Under the pieces are notes generated by a model. That model made no database searches. It was not told the origin of the DNA and saw nothing but the letters and a program-made list of their open reading frames with translations. From contig NZ_CP095376.1 of assembly GCF_023008405.1 (NCBI RefSeq), positions 8,846,501-8,910,500 on the forward strand: a DNA stretch of 64,000 nt, read 5' to 3'. The translations under genes were made by a program, and so were the position numbers. Origin of the DNA: Amycolatopsis sp. FBCC-B4732 (GTDB lineage Bacteria; Actinomycetota; Actinomycetes; Mycobacteriales; Pseudonocardiaceae). Numbering within the stretch: the first letter of the stretch is position 1; every line of letters starts with the position of its first letter. This document shows positions 44,337 to 52,816 of the stretch, one piece after another.

Positions 44337-45023
44337 TCAGGCGACGCCGTGCGCGCGCAGCGCCGTGAGCAGGGCGTCCGGCCGTTCGGCCGTCGGCAGC
44401 GGGTCGACCAGCGCGAACTCGCAGCCGAGCGCGCGGGCGCCGCCGTCGGCCTCTTCGCTGTCGCCGACCATCAGGGTTTCGGTGGCCGGGACGCCGAGAC
44501 CCTCGACGGCCTTGCGGAAGATCTCCAGCTCCGGCTTGACCGTTCCGACCTCGAAGGACAGCACGAATTCGTCGACGTAAGCGTCCCACCCGCGGGCGGT
44601 GAACGCGGGCCGGATGTCGAAGGCGATGTTGCTCAGCACCCCCACCTTGAGCCCCCGCTCGGACGCCGCTTTCAGCACGGCCTCGGTGTCCGGGTACGGC
44701 GTCCACTGGCTGGGATCGATGAGCCGCTCGTACAGCGCGACGGCCTCCTCGCGCCGCGGGACGCCCGACTTCTTGAGCACCTCGAGGTAGACCTTCCGGT
44801 GCAGCCCGGGGTCGCGGTCGCGGTGCTGCCAGGCGTGCAGGTGCTCGGCGTCGAGCTCGACGACCTCGCCGACCGGGGCGGTCATCCGGCGCATCAGCTC
44901 GGTCTGGGCTTCGAGGTCGAGCGGCGAGCCGGTGTGGCCGGTGATGTCGGCGAGCCAGGACTCGTCCTGTTCCAGCCGGAAAAGCGTGCCGGAGTAGTCG
45001 AACAAAACCGCCCTGATCGTCAT
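44337..45023 (-). CDS. HAD-superfamily hydrolase
   Basis: 228 residues. Motif I is [12 protein letters not shown] (nucleophile Asp, with Ser in place of the usual Gly/acid), motif [11 protein letters not shown], motif III Lys in [14 protein letters not shown] and motif [18 protein letters not shown]. The helical cap lies at about residues 20-90. It is probably a phosphatase of a small phosphometabolite. The position upstream of cysS (43-bp gap) suggests shared transcription. Confidence 0.85.
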   Translation of the reverse strand: MTIRAVLFDYSGTLFRLEQDESWLADITGHTGSPLDLEAQTELMRRMTAPVGEVVELDAEHLHAWQHRDRDPGLHRKVYLEVLKKSGVPRREEAVALYERLIDPSQWTPYPDTEAVLKAASERGLKVGVLSNIAFDIRPAFTARGWDAYVDEFVLSFEVGTVKPELEIFRKAVEGLGVPATETLMVGDSEEADGGARALGCEFALVDPLPTAERPDALLTALRAHGVA

Positions 45024-45045
45024 GGTTTCCAGCCTAACGGGAGGG

Positions 45046-45441
45046 TCAGGCCGAATGCCCTGTGATGTGTTCGGGCACGACGCGGACCAGCACGCGCACG
45101 ACCTCCGGCGGCTCGGGCGGGAAGACGTCGCCGGTGTACTTGCGGGCCAGCTCGTCGTTCAGCTCGGGCCCGCCCTCGGCGGTGACCTCGGCGCGGCCGC
45201 GGATCTCGACGTAGCTCTCGGGGTCGGCCAGGTCGAAGACGGAGAGCGACACCCGCGGGTCGCGGCGGATGTTGCGTTCCTTCCGCCGGCCCTGGACGGT
45301 CACGAAGAGCACGGTGTCGCCGTCCCGCTTGGCCCAGACGACGGAGCTCTGCGGCGAGCCGTCGGCGTTGGTGGTGGCGACGACCGGGTAGTTCCGGCCG
45401 TCGAGCAGGGCCTTGGTGGCCTCGTTGAATGTCACACCCAT
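45046..45441 (-). CDS. PPOX-class F420-dependent oxidoreductase-like protein, copy 1
   Basis: 131 residues of the split-barrel flavin/F420-binding family. The pattern NYPVVATTNADGSPQSSVVW, then DTVLFVTVQGRRKERNIRRD and RVSLSVFDLADPESYVEIRG matches actinobacterial deazaflavin reductases. It is a tandem paralogue of the next gene upstream (10 bp apart). The substrate is unknown. Confidence 0.82.
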   Translation of the reverse strand: MGVTFNEATKALLDGRNYPVVATTNADGSPQSSVVWAKRDGDTVLFVTVQGRRKERNIRRDPRVSLSVFDLADPESYVEIRGRAEVTAEGGPELNDELARKYTGDVFPPEPPEVVRVLVRVVPEHITGHSA

Positions 45442-45451
45442 GGTCCGGACC

Positions 45452-45847
45452 CTATTTCACGTTGCCCGCGATGCGGTCGACTTTCAGCCGCACGACGACG
45501 CGTTCGACCTCGGGGCCCTCGGGCGGCGGGTCCTGGGCGAGGTACTTGTGGCTCAGCGTCTTGGGGAGCGCCTTGCCGGGGTCGGGGGTGAGTTCGGCGG
45601 TGCCGCGCAGCTGGGTGTGCCGGTACGGGTTTCCGGCGTCGGTGATCGAGACGCCGAGGCGGGGGTCGCGCCGCAGGTTGCGGACCTTGCGCCGGTCCTC
45701 GGTCGCGCTGAAGACGAGGTCGCCGTCGTCGAGCCCGACCCAGACGACGGAGGTCTGCGGGCTGCCGTCGGGATCGAGGGTGGCGACGGTGGCGAAGTTC
45801 TTGCCATCGATCAGCGCGCGGACGGCGGCCGGGAGGGTGAGGGACAT
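45452..45847 (-). CDS. PPOX-class F420-dependent oxidoreductase-like protein, copy 2
   Basis: 131 residues, the same fold as its neighbour: NFATVATLDPDGSPQTSVVW, GDLVFSATEDRRKVRNLRRD and RLGVSITDAGNPYRHTQLRG. It has the same length and motif order as copy 1 but clearly diverged sequence, so the duplication is old. The first gene of the pair, it lies downstream of the repeat-rich gap at 45848-46310. Confidence 0.82.
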   Translation of the reverse strand: MSLTLPAAVRALIDGKNFATVATLDPDGSPQTSVVWVGLDDGDLVFSATEDRRKVRNLRRDPRLGVSITDAGNPYRHTQLRGTAELTPDPGKALPKTLSHKYLAQDPPPEGPEVERVVVRLKVDRIAGNVK

Positions 45848-45926
45848 ATCACGCCGAACCGGCGCGGGCGGGGGCCTATTCCGGCGCTGGTTCTCGCTGG
45901 TTCCTGGTGGGGCGGGCTCGGCCGAG

Positions 45927-45979
45927 GTCGCGAATGACTCATTCGGGACCCCGGAGGCCGGGAATGAGTCATTCGCGAC
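45927..45979. repeat. Perfect 18-bp inverted repeat
   Basis: Arms gtcgcgaatgactcattc (45927-45944) and its exact complement (45962-45979) around a 17-base GC-rich spacer. The core AATGACTCATT is itself nearly palindromic. It could be a terminator for the ispF side or a protein site. Confidence 0.65.
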
Positions 45980-46117
45980 GGGCGAGGCGGGCCGGGTCGG
46001 AACCGAAGGCCGGAGCGGCGGTGCCGGATGCGGCGTGCCGGGTGGGGCGGCGCCGCGGTGCCGGGTGCGGCGGGGCGGGGACGGACTGCGCGAGTGCGCG
46101 CCAGCCGGCGCCGGGCG

Positions 46118-46233
46118 GCGATGGCTGGCCGCGCGGAGCCGAGGGCAGCGGGGCAGGTCGGCGATGGCTGGCCGCGCGGAGCCGAGGGCAGCGGGGCAGG
46201 TCGGAGCTGGCCGGCCGCGCGGAGCCGAGGGCG
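46118..46233. repeat. 43-bp tandem repeat, two exact units plus a diverged partial unit
   Basis: Unit 46118-46160 (starting gcgatggctggccgcgcgga) is repeated exactly at 46161-46203, and a third, partly diverged copy runs from 46204 to about 46233. It is non-coding and lies 78 bp from the end of ispF. Such identical units are prone to slippage and copy-number change. Confidence 0.8.
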
Positions 46234-46310
46234 CGCTGGGCCGGGGCCAGGAGGAGTCGGGCCGGCAGAGCCGAGCGTGGGCGGAATCGGTGCGGAGCGG
46301 GGCGCTACAG

Positions 46311-46778
46311 CTAGTCCGCCGCCAGCAGCAGCGCCGTTGCGAAGGCTGCGATGCCCTCGCCGCGGCCCGTCAGGCCCAAGCCGTCCGATGTCGTGCCCGA
46401 GACGCTCACCGGGCCGCCCACCGCCTCCGACAGGACCTTCTGCGCTTCCTCGCGTCGCTTGCCCACCCGAGGGGCGTTGCCGACGATCTGGACCGTCGCG
46501 TTGGCGACGCGCCAGCCCGCGGCCTCGAGCAGGCCCCTGACCTCGGTGAGCATGTCCGCGCCGTGGGCGCCGTCCATGCGGGGGTCGCCCGTGCCGAAGA
46601 CCGCGCCCAGGTCGCCGAGGCCCGCTGCGGACAGCAGGGCGTCGCAGAGCGCGTGGGAGGCGACGTCGCCGTCCGAGTGGCCGGCGCAGCCGTCGGCCTC
46701 CGGCCAGAGCAGCCCGGCCATCCAGCACTCGCGGCCCGGTTCGATCGGGTGGACGTCGACCCCGTTGCCGATCCTCAC
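46311..46778 (-). CDS. ispF: 2-C-methyl-D-erythritol 2,4-cyclodiphosphate synthase
   Basis: 155 residues, full length. Metal ligands are intact: Asp and His in [12 protein letters not shown] and the His in [20 protein letters not shown]. The hydrophobic cavity and CDP-binding regions are [13 protein letters not shown] and [20 protein letters not shown]. It forms MEcPP in the non-mevalonate isoprenoid pathway. It overlaps the upstream ispD gene by 4 bp, so the two are co-translated even though that IspD is degenerate. Confidence 0.94.
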   Translation of the reverse strand: MRIGNGVDVHPIEPGRECWMAGLLWPEADGCAGHSDGDVASHALCDALLSAAGLGDLGAVFGTGDPRMDGAHGADMLTEVRGLLEAAGWRVANATVQIVGNAPRVGKRREEAQKVLSEAVGGPVSVSGTTSDGLGLTGRGEGIAAFATALLLAAD

Positions 46779-47398
46779 AGCGTCTCCTCGTTCTTCGGTG
46801 CCGCCGCGATCGCCTCGGCCAGGGAAAGTTCGAAATCGGTCGTGACGCGCATCGCGTCCGGGTGGCCCGGCACGGTCGCCGCGCCCGGGGGGACCGCCGT
46901 CGTGAAGCCGGCCGCGAGGAACGCGTCGAGCGTGAAGCCGATCGGCGTCTGGGCCGTGCGCAGGCGGGAACGGTCCTCCGTGCCGACGATCAGCGATGCG
47001 TCGTCGGTCACCTTCACCGTGTCGGCCATCGGCAGCACCGGGACGACCACTTCGGCGTCACCGACGGCGTTGATCACGTCACGCACGGTTTGCGCAGGAA
47101 TGAAGGCACGCAGAGCGTCATGGAGGAGTACAACTGAGTCACGGGGAACTTCGGGCTCGACGACGGCGAAGGCCTGCCGGAGCGAGCCGGGGACGACCCG
47201 GCACGAAAGCCCTTCGAGGGCTTCGGAATACGACTTCGCACACCGCTGGGGGGCCGCCACGAGCACCGTAGAAATCTCCGGTACGTCGAGCAGCCCCCGC
47301 ACGGTGTGCGTGAGTAGCGCCTCACCATGGACCGGCGTGAGAGCGAGCTCCCAGTCGGAGGCATGGTGTGCGACGGTCACGATCACGACGACGTTCAT
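46775..47398 (-). CDS. ispD: IspD homologue with degenerate nucleotide-binding loop
   Basis: 207 residues, in the normal carD-ispD-ispF position. Much of the fold is recognisable: [34 protein letters not shown] (substrate Thr), [20 protein letters not shown] and the C-terminal [15 protein letters not shown]. The N-terminal signature (PAAGxGxR followed by PK), which binds CTP in all active enzymes, is replaced by [20 protein letters not shown], shorter and without the Gly loop, the Arg or the Lys. The usual C-terminal Lys (FKIT) is Arg here. No in-frame upstream extension supplies the loop. Cytidylyltransferase activity is therefore doubtful. Confidence 0.75.
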   Translation of the reverse strand: MNVVVIVTVAHHASDWELALTPVHGEALLTHTVRGLLDVPEISTVLVAAPQRCAKSYSEALEGLSCRVVPGSLRQAFAVVEPEVPRDSVVLLHDALRAFIPAQTVRDVINAVGDAEVVVPVLPMADTVKVTDDASLIVGTEDRSRLRTAQTPIGFTLDAFLAAGFTTAVPPGAATVPGHPDAMRVTTDFELSLAEAIAAAPKNEETL

Positions 47399-47442
47399 CG
47401 GTTCGCGATCGTAGAGGCAGCCACCAGCGGACTGCCTTGGGC

Positions 47443-47934
47443 TCAGACCGTCGCGGTTTCCAGAACTTCGTCGAGGAGGACCTCAGCCTTGTCCTCGTCG
47501 GTGCCCTCCGCGAGCGCGAGCTCGCTGACCAGAATTTGCCGCGCCTTCGCCAGCATGCGCTTCTCGCCGGCTGAAAGTCCGCGGTCCTTCTCTCGCCGCC
47601 AGAGGTCGCGCACCACTTCGGCCACCTTGTTCACATCGCCGGAGGCGAGCTTCTCGAGGTTGGCCTTGTACCGACGAGACCAGTTGGTTGGCTCTTCGGT
47701 GTGCGGAGCACGCAGAACGTCGAAGACCTTGTCCAGTCCTTCTTGCCCGACGACATCGCGTACGCCTACGATCTCGGCGTTGTCAGCGGGCACGCGAACC
47801 GTGAGATCCCCTTGCGCGACCTTGAGGACGAGGTACTTCTTTTCCTCGCCCTTGATCACGCGGGTCTCGATGGCTTCGATGAGTGCGGCACCGTGGTGCG
47901 GGTAGACGACGGTCTCTCCGACCTTGAAAACCAT
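47443..47934 (-). CDS. carD: RNA polymerase-binding transcription factor CarD
   Basis: 163 residues. The N-terminal Tudor-like RNA polymerase interaction domain reads [20 protein letters not shown] and [20 protein letters not shown]. The helical DNA-binding half includes the wedge tryptophan in [19 protein letters not shown] and the basic patch [18 protein letters not shown]. It stabilises open promoter complexes, notably at rRNA promoters. It is divergent from lpqE with 275 bp between, and is followed by ispD after 44 bp, the order found in mycobacteria. Confidence 0.96.
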   Translation of the reverse strand: MVFKVGETVVYPHHGAALIEAIETRVIKGEEKKYLVLKVAQGDLTVRVPADNAEIVGVRDVVGQEGLDKVFDVLRAPHTEEPTNWSRRYKANLEKLASGDVNKVAEVVRDLWRREKDRGLSAGEKRMLAKARQILVSELALAEGTDEDKAEVLLDEVLETATV

Positions 47935-48209
47935 GTGTCCTCTGCCCCTTTCGCTGACTCCATCCTAGCACGGGCCGCCAGTGCCCACCTAGCGGGCCGG
48001 ACTCGTCCTCGCAGGTCAGCGGCCTGAGCGGGGGTTGACAAACGTCGGACCCCCGTGCTCACGCAGGTAGCGGGGAAGCGTTTCGGGGGGCATCGCGAAA
48101 TCCATTTTGGACGGTTGATCTTGGGCGCAACGCGGACCGGTTCGGTGCCGGAGATCGACCCCGGCTAGTCTTCGCGGGGACGAGGCCGTGAAAAGGGAAG
48201 GACTGCGAC

Positions 48210-48902
48210 GTGAGGCTGCAGAATCGTCGCGTGCTCGGCGCGGGCGTGCTGGCGCTCGGTGCCGCGCTCGTGCTCGCCGGGTGCGGGGCCGGCCAGATCA
48301 CCCAGACCGACACGCAGCAGCCCGCCGTCAACGGCACGCACGCCCAGGTCAAGACCCTTGTCCTGCGCGACGCCGCGGTCCAGTACCCGAAGTCCGGTCC
48401 CGGTTACCCGGTGGGCGCGACCCCGGCGCTGACGCTGACGATCGTGAACCAGGGCACCCAGGACGACTCGCTCGTCTCGGTCACGACCGAAGACGGCACC
48501 CAGGCCACCATCGGCGGCGCCAAGGACGTCGTCGCGGCGCACTCGCTCGTCATCGGCCCGGACGACGCCGTCGAATCGACCGACGAGGTGCAGACCTCGG
48601 CCCCGGCCGCGCCGTCCTCGTCGGGAGCGCCCTCTTCGTCGACGTCGACCGCGACCGGCAGCAGCTCGGCGACCGCGAGCCCGGGCAACCTGACCGCGAC
48701 CGCCACCTCCGAGGTCCCGTCGTCCGGCCCGGCCGCGACGCCGACCGCGCCGGAGAAGGTCGGCCAGGCCACCGTCACCCTGCCCGCGCTGAAGCAGCCG
48801 CTGTGGCCGGGTCAGGTCCTCAAAGTGACCTTCGTCTTCAAGAACGCCGGGCCGGTCACCGTCGAGCTGCCCGTGGCGGCCCCGGCGCACGCCAAGGAGT
48901 AG
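48210..48902 (+). CDS. lpqE: LpqE-like lipoprotein
   Basis: 230 residues. A signal peptide with lipobox LAGC (ALGAALVLAGCGAG) makes it a surface lipoprotein. The body is an immunoglobulin-like beta domain (AQVKTLVLRDAAVQYPKSGP; PALTLTIVNQGTQDDSLVSV) interrupted by a Ser/Ala/Thr-rich insert, and ends with VGQATVTLPALKQPLWPGQV and KVTFVFKNAGPVTVELPVAA. This resembles the PCuAC-type copper chaperone fold, but I do not see an obvious Met/His copper site. The GTG start has GGAAGGA upstream. It lies 39 bp before radA, as in mycobacteria (Rv3584-Rv3585). Confidence 0.85.
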   Translation: MRLQNRRVLGAGVLALGAALVLAGCGAGQITQTDTQQPAVNGTHAQVKTLVLRDAAVQYPKSGPGYPVGATPALTLTIVNQGTQDDSLVSVTTEDGTQATIGGAKDVVAAHSLVIGPDDAVESTDEVQTSAPAAPSSSGAPSSSTSTATGSSSATASPGNLTATATSEVPSSGPAATPTAPEKVGQATVTLPALKQPLWPGQVLKVTFVFKNAGPVTVELPVAAPAHAKE

Positions 48903-48941
48903 GTCCCCGGTTTTGTCGGTGGTCGCCGCTAGCCTCGCGGG

Positions 48942-50300
48942 GTGAAGAAAGGGACCACCTACCGCTGCGGGAGCTGCGGGTACGAAGCGGCCAAGTGGCT
49001 CGGCCGCTGTCCGGAGTGCCAGGAATGGGGCTCGTTCGAGGAACGCGGGGTGCCGGCCAGGCCGGCCATCCAGCGCGTCGCGGCCGGGGCGCCCAGCGCA
49101 CCCGCGCGGCCGATCGGCGAAGTCGACGTCGAAGCCGCGCGAGCCCGCAAGACCGGCGTCTCGGAACTCGACCGGGTGCTGGGCGGCGGCCTGGTGCCGG
49201 GCGCGGTGGTGCTGCTCGCGGGTGAGCCGGGCGTCGGCAAGTCGACGCTGCTCCTCGAGGTCGCCTACCAGTGGGCGAAGACGGTCGACCGCTCCTTGTA
49301 CGTCACGGGCGAGGAGTCCGCGGGCCAGGTCCGGTTGCGCGCCGAGCGCACGGGCAACATCCACGACCGGATGTACCTCGCCGCGGAAAGCGACCTTTCG
49401 GCCATCCTCGGGCACATCGACGACGTCAAGCCGGGCGTGCTGATCGTCGACTCGGTGCAGACCATGGCTTCGCCGCAGGTCGAAGGCTCGCCAGGGGGCG
49501 TGACGCAGGTCCGGGCGGTGACGTCCGGGCTGGTCGCGGTGGCCAAGGAGCGCGGGCTGCCGGTGGTGCTGGTGGGGCACGTCACGAAAGACGGTTCGGT
49601 GGCCGGCCCGCGCGTGCTGGAGCACCTGGTGGACGTGGTGCTGCAGTTCGAGGGCGACAAGCATTCGACGCTGCGGATGCTCCGCGGCATCAAGAACCGC
49701 TTCGGCGCCTCCGACGAGATCGGCTGCTTCGAGCTGCAGGAAGAAGGCATCGTCGGCGTCCCGGACCCGTCGGGGCTGTTCCTCAGCCACACGGCGGAGC
49801 CGGTCGCGGGCACGGCGATCACGGTGTCCATGGAGGGCAAGCGGCCGCTGCTGGGCGAGGTCCAGGCGCTGGTGTCGTCGACGTCGGCACCCCAGCCGCG
49901 GCGCGCGGTCAGCGGCCTCGATTCGGCGCGGGTGGCGATGGTCCTCGCGGTGCTGGAGAAGCGCGGCGGGCTGAAGCTGGGCGACAAGGACGTCTACACG
50001 GCCACGGTCGGCGGCATGAAGATCACCGAGCCGGGCATCGACCTGGCGGTGGTGCTGGCGCTGACGTCTTCGTTCGGCGACGTCGCTTTGTCGCCACGGC
50101 TGGTGTCGGTGGGCGAAGTCGGGCTGGCGGGGGAGATCCGCCGGGTGCCGAGCGTGACCCGGCGGCTCGCGGAGGCGGCGCGGCTGGGCTTCACGCACGC
50201 CTTGGTGCCGCCGGATTCGGGGAAGCCGCCGGCGGGGATCCGGGTGCTGGAGGTGGCGAACGTCGCGGACGCGTTGAACGCGGCCAGCCACGCTCGCTGA
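48942..50300 (+). CDS. radA: DNA repair protein RadA (Sms)
   Basis: 452 residues. The N-terminal zinc finger is C-x2-C ... C-x2-C (YRCGSCGYEAAKWLGRCPEC). The RecA-like ATPase has Walker A AGEPGVGKSTLLLEVA, Walker B GVLIVDSVQTM and the RadA-specific KNRFGASDEIGCFEL. A Lon-like C-terminal domain follows (DVYTATVGGMKITEPGIDLA; VGEVGLAGEIRRVPSVTRRL). It promotes branch migration during recombination. It starts at GTG 48942. In many actinobacteria disA follows radA; here the next gene is convergent and unrelated. Confidence 0.96.
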   Translation: MKKGTTYRCGSCGYEAAKWLGRCPECQEWGSFEERGVPARPAIQRVAAGAPSAPARPIGEVDVEAARARKTGVSELDRVLGGGLVPGAVVLLAGEPGVGKSTLLLEVAYQWAKTVDRSLYVTGEESAGQVRLRAERTGNIHDRMYLAAESDLSAILGHIDDVKPGVLIVDSVQTMASPQVEGSPGGVTQVRAVTSGLVAVAKERGLPVVLVGHVTKDGSVAGPRVLEHLVDVVLQFEGDKHSTLRMLRGIKNRFGASDEIGCFELQEEGIVGVPDPSGLFLSHTAEPVAGTAITVSMEGKRPLLGEVQALVSSTSAPQPRRAVSGLDSARVAMVLAVLEKRGGLKLGDKDVYTATVGGMKITEPGIDLAVVLALTSSFGDVALSPRLVSVGEVGLAGEIRRVPSVTRRLAEAARLGFTHALVPPDSGKPPAGIRVLEVANVADALNAASHAR

Positions 50301-50326
50301 CCCCGGGCTCCGGCGGCCGCCGGGGT

Positions 50327-51481
50327 TCAACCGGACGTGCGGGTGATCGCGTAGGAGTACACGGTCTCCGGTGCGCCCTGGAACTGCGGCGGGATCGGTG
50401 GGGGCAGGCTCGTCGTGGCCATCGGCGGTGGCACCGCCGAGTTCGGGGTGCTCTCGATCGTGCTCGACGACGGCCCACCGTGGTTCGGCGGCAGCTCGGA
50501 CGTGCTCAGCGGGATCCCGCTCGGCCGGGTGGTCGTCGTCTGCGGGGTGCCCGGGGGGAAGTCCCAGGCCAGCAGCTGCGCCGTCGCCGGGTCGAGGTAC
50601 AGGTGCTGGCTCGTGTCCTTCGTTTCGAACACCGTGGCCGGGCGGCCGTCCGGGGTGTGGCCCGGCTTCGCGAAGACCCCGCTGACGTCGGTGAGCGCGT
50701 CGCGCAGGGCGAAGCGGACGTCCTTGCCGGCCAGGCCCAGTTCCAGCACCATCCGCACCATCGTGAGCGACTCCGTCGGGGTGTGGGCCCGGCCGTCGTC
50801 GGTGGAGTCGATCGTGTCGGACTTCAGGCGCTTGGCCAGCGTGGTCCGGTCGGGGACCAGCGAAGCGACCAGTGCCGCGTCGGGGCTCAACCAGTTCCGG
50901 AACGGCGTTTTCCAGTTCGGGCTGGTCGTCCCGTCCGGGCGCGGCTCGCCCGGGAACCGGCCGCCCAGGCCGTACTCGTCGGTGGGAGCCTGGTCGATCC
51001 GCGCCGCTTCGCCGTCGCGTAGGTCCTTCACCGCGCCCGTCCACATCGTGCGCCGGTGCCAGATCCCCTTCGGGTCCGCCGGGATCCACAGCTCCACCTT
51101 GCGCTGGGCGTGGAAGTGCTGCCCGTTCGCCGTTTCCGGTATCCAGCTGAGCTTCTGCGCGTAGCGGAATTCGCCCGGCTCCAGCGGGCGGTCCAGGTCG
51201 GTGAGGGTCGCCGCCGGGCGGGCCGGCTCCGGGTCCGACGGCCGCAGCGACGTCACCACCGCCAGGCCGCCCACCAGTGTGACGACCGCCGCGGCCACGG
51301 CGAGCCAGCGCCAGGTGCCGGTGCGCCGCGGCGCCGGGGCCTCGGGCGTGCCGGCCGCCGCCATCAGGGACGCGCGCGCGAAGGCCAGCCCGTCCTCGGC
51401 GTCGGCGTCGCCGTGCAGGTCGGACAGGGCCGCGTCGAGTTCGGCTTCGGACCAGATCTTCCGGACGTTGTCTTCACGCAA
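50327..51481 (-). CDS. Membrane-anchored partner of the ECF sigma factor (CU044_5270-like)
   Basis: 384 residues. The cytoplasmic N-terminus (KIWSEAELDAALSDLHGDAD) is followed by one membrane segment (WLAVAAAVVTLVGGLAVVTS near residue 60). The extracytoplasmic part of about 300 residues is rich in Pro, Thr and Ser and contains repeated lipoprotein-carrier-like strands (EFRYAQKLSWIPETANGQHF; RKVELWIPADPKGIWHRRTM). Proteins of this type accompany actinobacterial ECF sigma factors and may act as anti-sigma or sensor. It starts with TTG inside the end of the sigma gene (8-bp overlap). Confidence 0.7.
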   Translation of the reverse strand: MREDNVRKIWSEAELDAALSDLHGDADAEDGLAFARASLMAAAGTPEAPAPRRTGTWRWLAVAAAVVTLVGGLAVVTSLRPSDPEPARPAATLTDLDRPLEPGEFRYAQKLSWIPETANGQHFHAQRKVELWIPADPKGIWHRRTMWTGAVKDLRDGEAARIDQAPTDEYGLGGRFPGEPRPDGTTSPNWKTPFRNWLSPDAALVASLVPDRTTLAKRLKSDTIDSTDDGRAHTPTESLTMVRMVLELGLAGKDVRFALRDALTDVSGVFAKPGHTPDGRPATVFETKDTSQHLYLDPATAQLLAWDFPPGTPQTTTTRPSGIPLSTSELPPNHGGPSSSTIESTPNSAVPPPMATTSLPPPIPPQFQGAPETVYSYAITRTSG

Positions 51482-52067
51482 GGTCCTGCACCTCCTCTTC
51501 GATCGGGGCGTTCGTCCTGAGCCAGCGTCTGATCCGGTGCAATCGGGAGCGGACCGTACCCGGCGGGATGCCGAGGGCCTCGGCCACCTCCGCCGGTTCC
51601 AGCCCGGCCCACGACACGAGCAGCAGCGTGTCGCGGTCGGCCGGGCTCAGCCGGGCCAGCGCCGCGGCCAGCCGCGCCGCCCGGACCTGGGCGTCGACGC
51701 GCTCGGCGACGCGGCCGTCGTGGCCCGCGTGGCTCGTTTCGCCGGTGCGGGCCAGCCGCGCCGTGGCCTGCAGCCCGCGCAGCTCGGACCGCACGTGGTG
51801 GCGGAGCAGGTTGGTCGCGATGCCGTAGAGCCACGACCGGGCCGTGCCCAGCTCCGGCCGGTAGGTCTCGCGGCGGCGCAACGCCACCAGGAAGGTCTCG
51901 GCGACGAGGTCGTTGGCCGGTTCGGGCCCGACCCGGCGGGCGAGGTAGCGGCGCAGCTGCGGGGCGTGGGCGTCGAAGAGCCGCCCGAACGCCGGCCCGG
52001 GCTCGGGTCCGCCCAGGTCCGGGCGGTCGTGCCCCCAGAGCTCCGATCCCTCGTGGATCACCTGCAT
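51474..52067 (-). CDS. ECF-type RNA polymerase sigma factor
   Basis: 197 residues from the ATG at 52067. The sigma-2 region reads LFDAHAPQLRRYLARRVGPE and DLVAETFLVALRRRETYRPE. The region-4 helix-turn-helix is LSPADRDTLLLVSWAGLEPA, then VAEALGIPPGTVRSRLHRIR. Regions 1.1 and 3 are missing, as is usual for ECF factors. It is coupled to its membrane partner by an 8-bp overlap. An in-frame extension to 52172 is possible but lacks family similarity. Confidence 0.88.
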   Translation of the reverse strand: MQVIHEGSELWGHDRPDLGGPEPGPAFGRLFDAHAPQLRRYLARRVGPEPANDLVAETFLVALRRRETYRPELGTARSWLYGIATNLLRHHVRSELRGLQATARLARTGETSHAGHDGRVAERVDAQVRAARLAAALARLSPADRDTLLLVSWAGLEPAEVAEALGIPPGTVRSRLHRIRRWLRTNAPIEEEVQDLA

Positions 52068-52222
52068 GCCCCCAGTTGCCCGCAGCGCGCGCGAGCGTTC
52101 ACGGGCGAACCTACCTTCGTCGTGATCCGTTCGGGGTGGGTGAGGGACAAGCGCCCGAGTGGTCGGGATCATCCATTCGTGAGGCGTTGACCTACTGACG
52201 CCCTAACTGGGGAAGGATCGTC

Positions 52223-52816
52223 ATGCGCAGATTCCGCCTGGGGTTCGTCACGCTCGTCGCCGCCATGGGGCTCGTCTCGCTGCCCGCGGTCGCCGACGCC
52301 AGCACCGAAGCCGTGCTGAACATCCAGTACCAGGTCCAGGAGACCGGCTACTGGTGCGGCCCGGCCGCCACCCGGATCGCGCTGTCCGCGCGCACCGGCA
52401 ACCTGCCGAGCCAGGCGACGCTCGCCGCCCAGCTCGGCACGACCACCAACGGCACGGACTGGGTCGGCCAGGTCACCGGCGTGCTCAACGCCGACCTCGG
52501 CACGAGCTGGTACGAGACGAAGGAGATGCCGAACGACCCGCCGACGCAGGCCCAGCGCGACCTGCTGTGGCGGGACATCGTGCTCGACATAAACAACGGC
52601 TACCCGATCGTCGCGAACATCGTCGCGCCCGCGAACAACCACCCGCCGGGCTACCCGAACTACACGATCTACCACTACTTCACCGTGATCGGCTACGACA
52701 GCTCCGACATGACGGTCAAGATCGCCGACCCGGCGAGCTTCGGCGGGAACCAGATCTACTGGCTGAGCTTCGACCAGCTCGCGACGCTGATCCCGCCGAA
52801 GGGCTACGCCGCCTAG
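52223..52816 (+). CDS. Secreted C39-family (papain-fold) peptidase
   Basis: 197 residues with a Sec signal peptide (MRRFRLGFVTLVAAMGLVSL...ADA). The catalytic sequence QVQETGYWCGPAATRIAL supplies Gln and Cys, the His is in YTIYHYFTVIGYDSSD and the Asp in VKIADPASFGG, so the triad is complete. No ABC transporter domain is attached, so this is a free-standing extracellular peptidase. GGGGAAGG precedes the ATG. Its stop shares the CTAG with the convergent hydrolase stop. Confidence 0.85.
   Translation: MRRFRLGFVTLVAAMGLVSLPAVADASTEAVLNIQYQVQETGYWCGPAATRIALSARTGNLPSQATLAAQLGTTTNGTDWVGQVTGVLNADLGTSWYETKEMPNDPPTQAQRDLLWRDIVLDINNGYPIVANIVAPANNHPPGYPNYTIYHYFTVIGYDSSDMTVKIADPASFGGNQIYWLSFDQLATLIPPKGYAA

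Larger units (their letters stand above)
45848..46310. other. Repeat-rich gap between F420 oxidoreductase genes and ispF
   Basis: No gene is supported: open frames here are low-complexity Arg/Pro/Gly translations. The gap contains an 18-bp perfect inverted repeat and a 43-bp tandem repeat, described separately. In mycobacteria cysS lies close to ispF, so this is a breakpoint where extra DNA entered the conserved block. Confidence 0.6.

Noticed and set aside
48035..48040. TTGACA as a -35 element of lpqE or carD
   Set aside because: No matching -10 at the right distance on the plus strand, and it is 170 bp from lpqE; a short inverted repeat overlaps it but has no clear role.
48165..51089. 974-codon minus-strand open frame opposite lpqE and radA
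   Set aside because: Composition typical of antisense frames; radA and lpqE are unmistakable on the plus strand.
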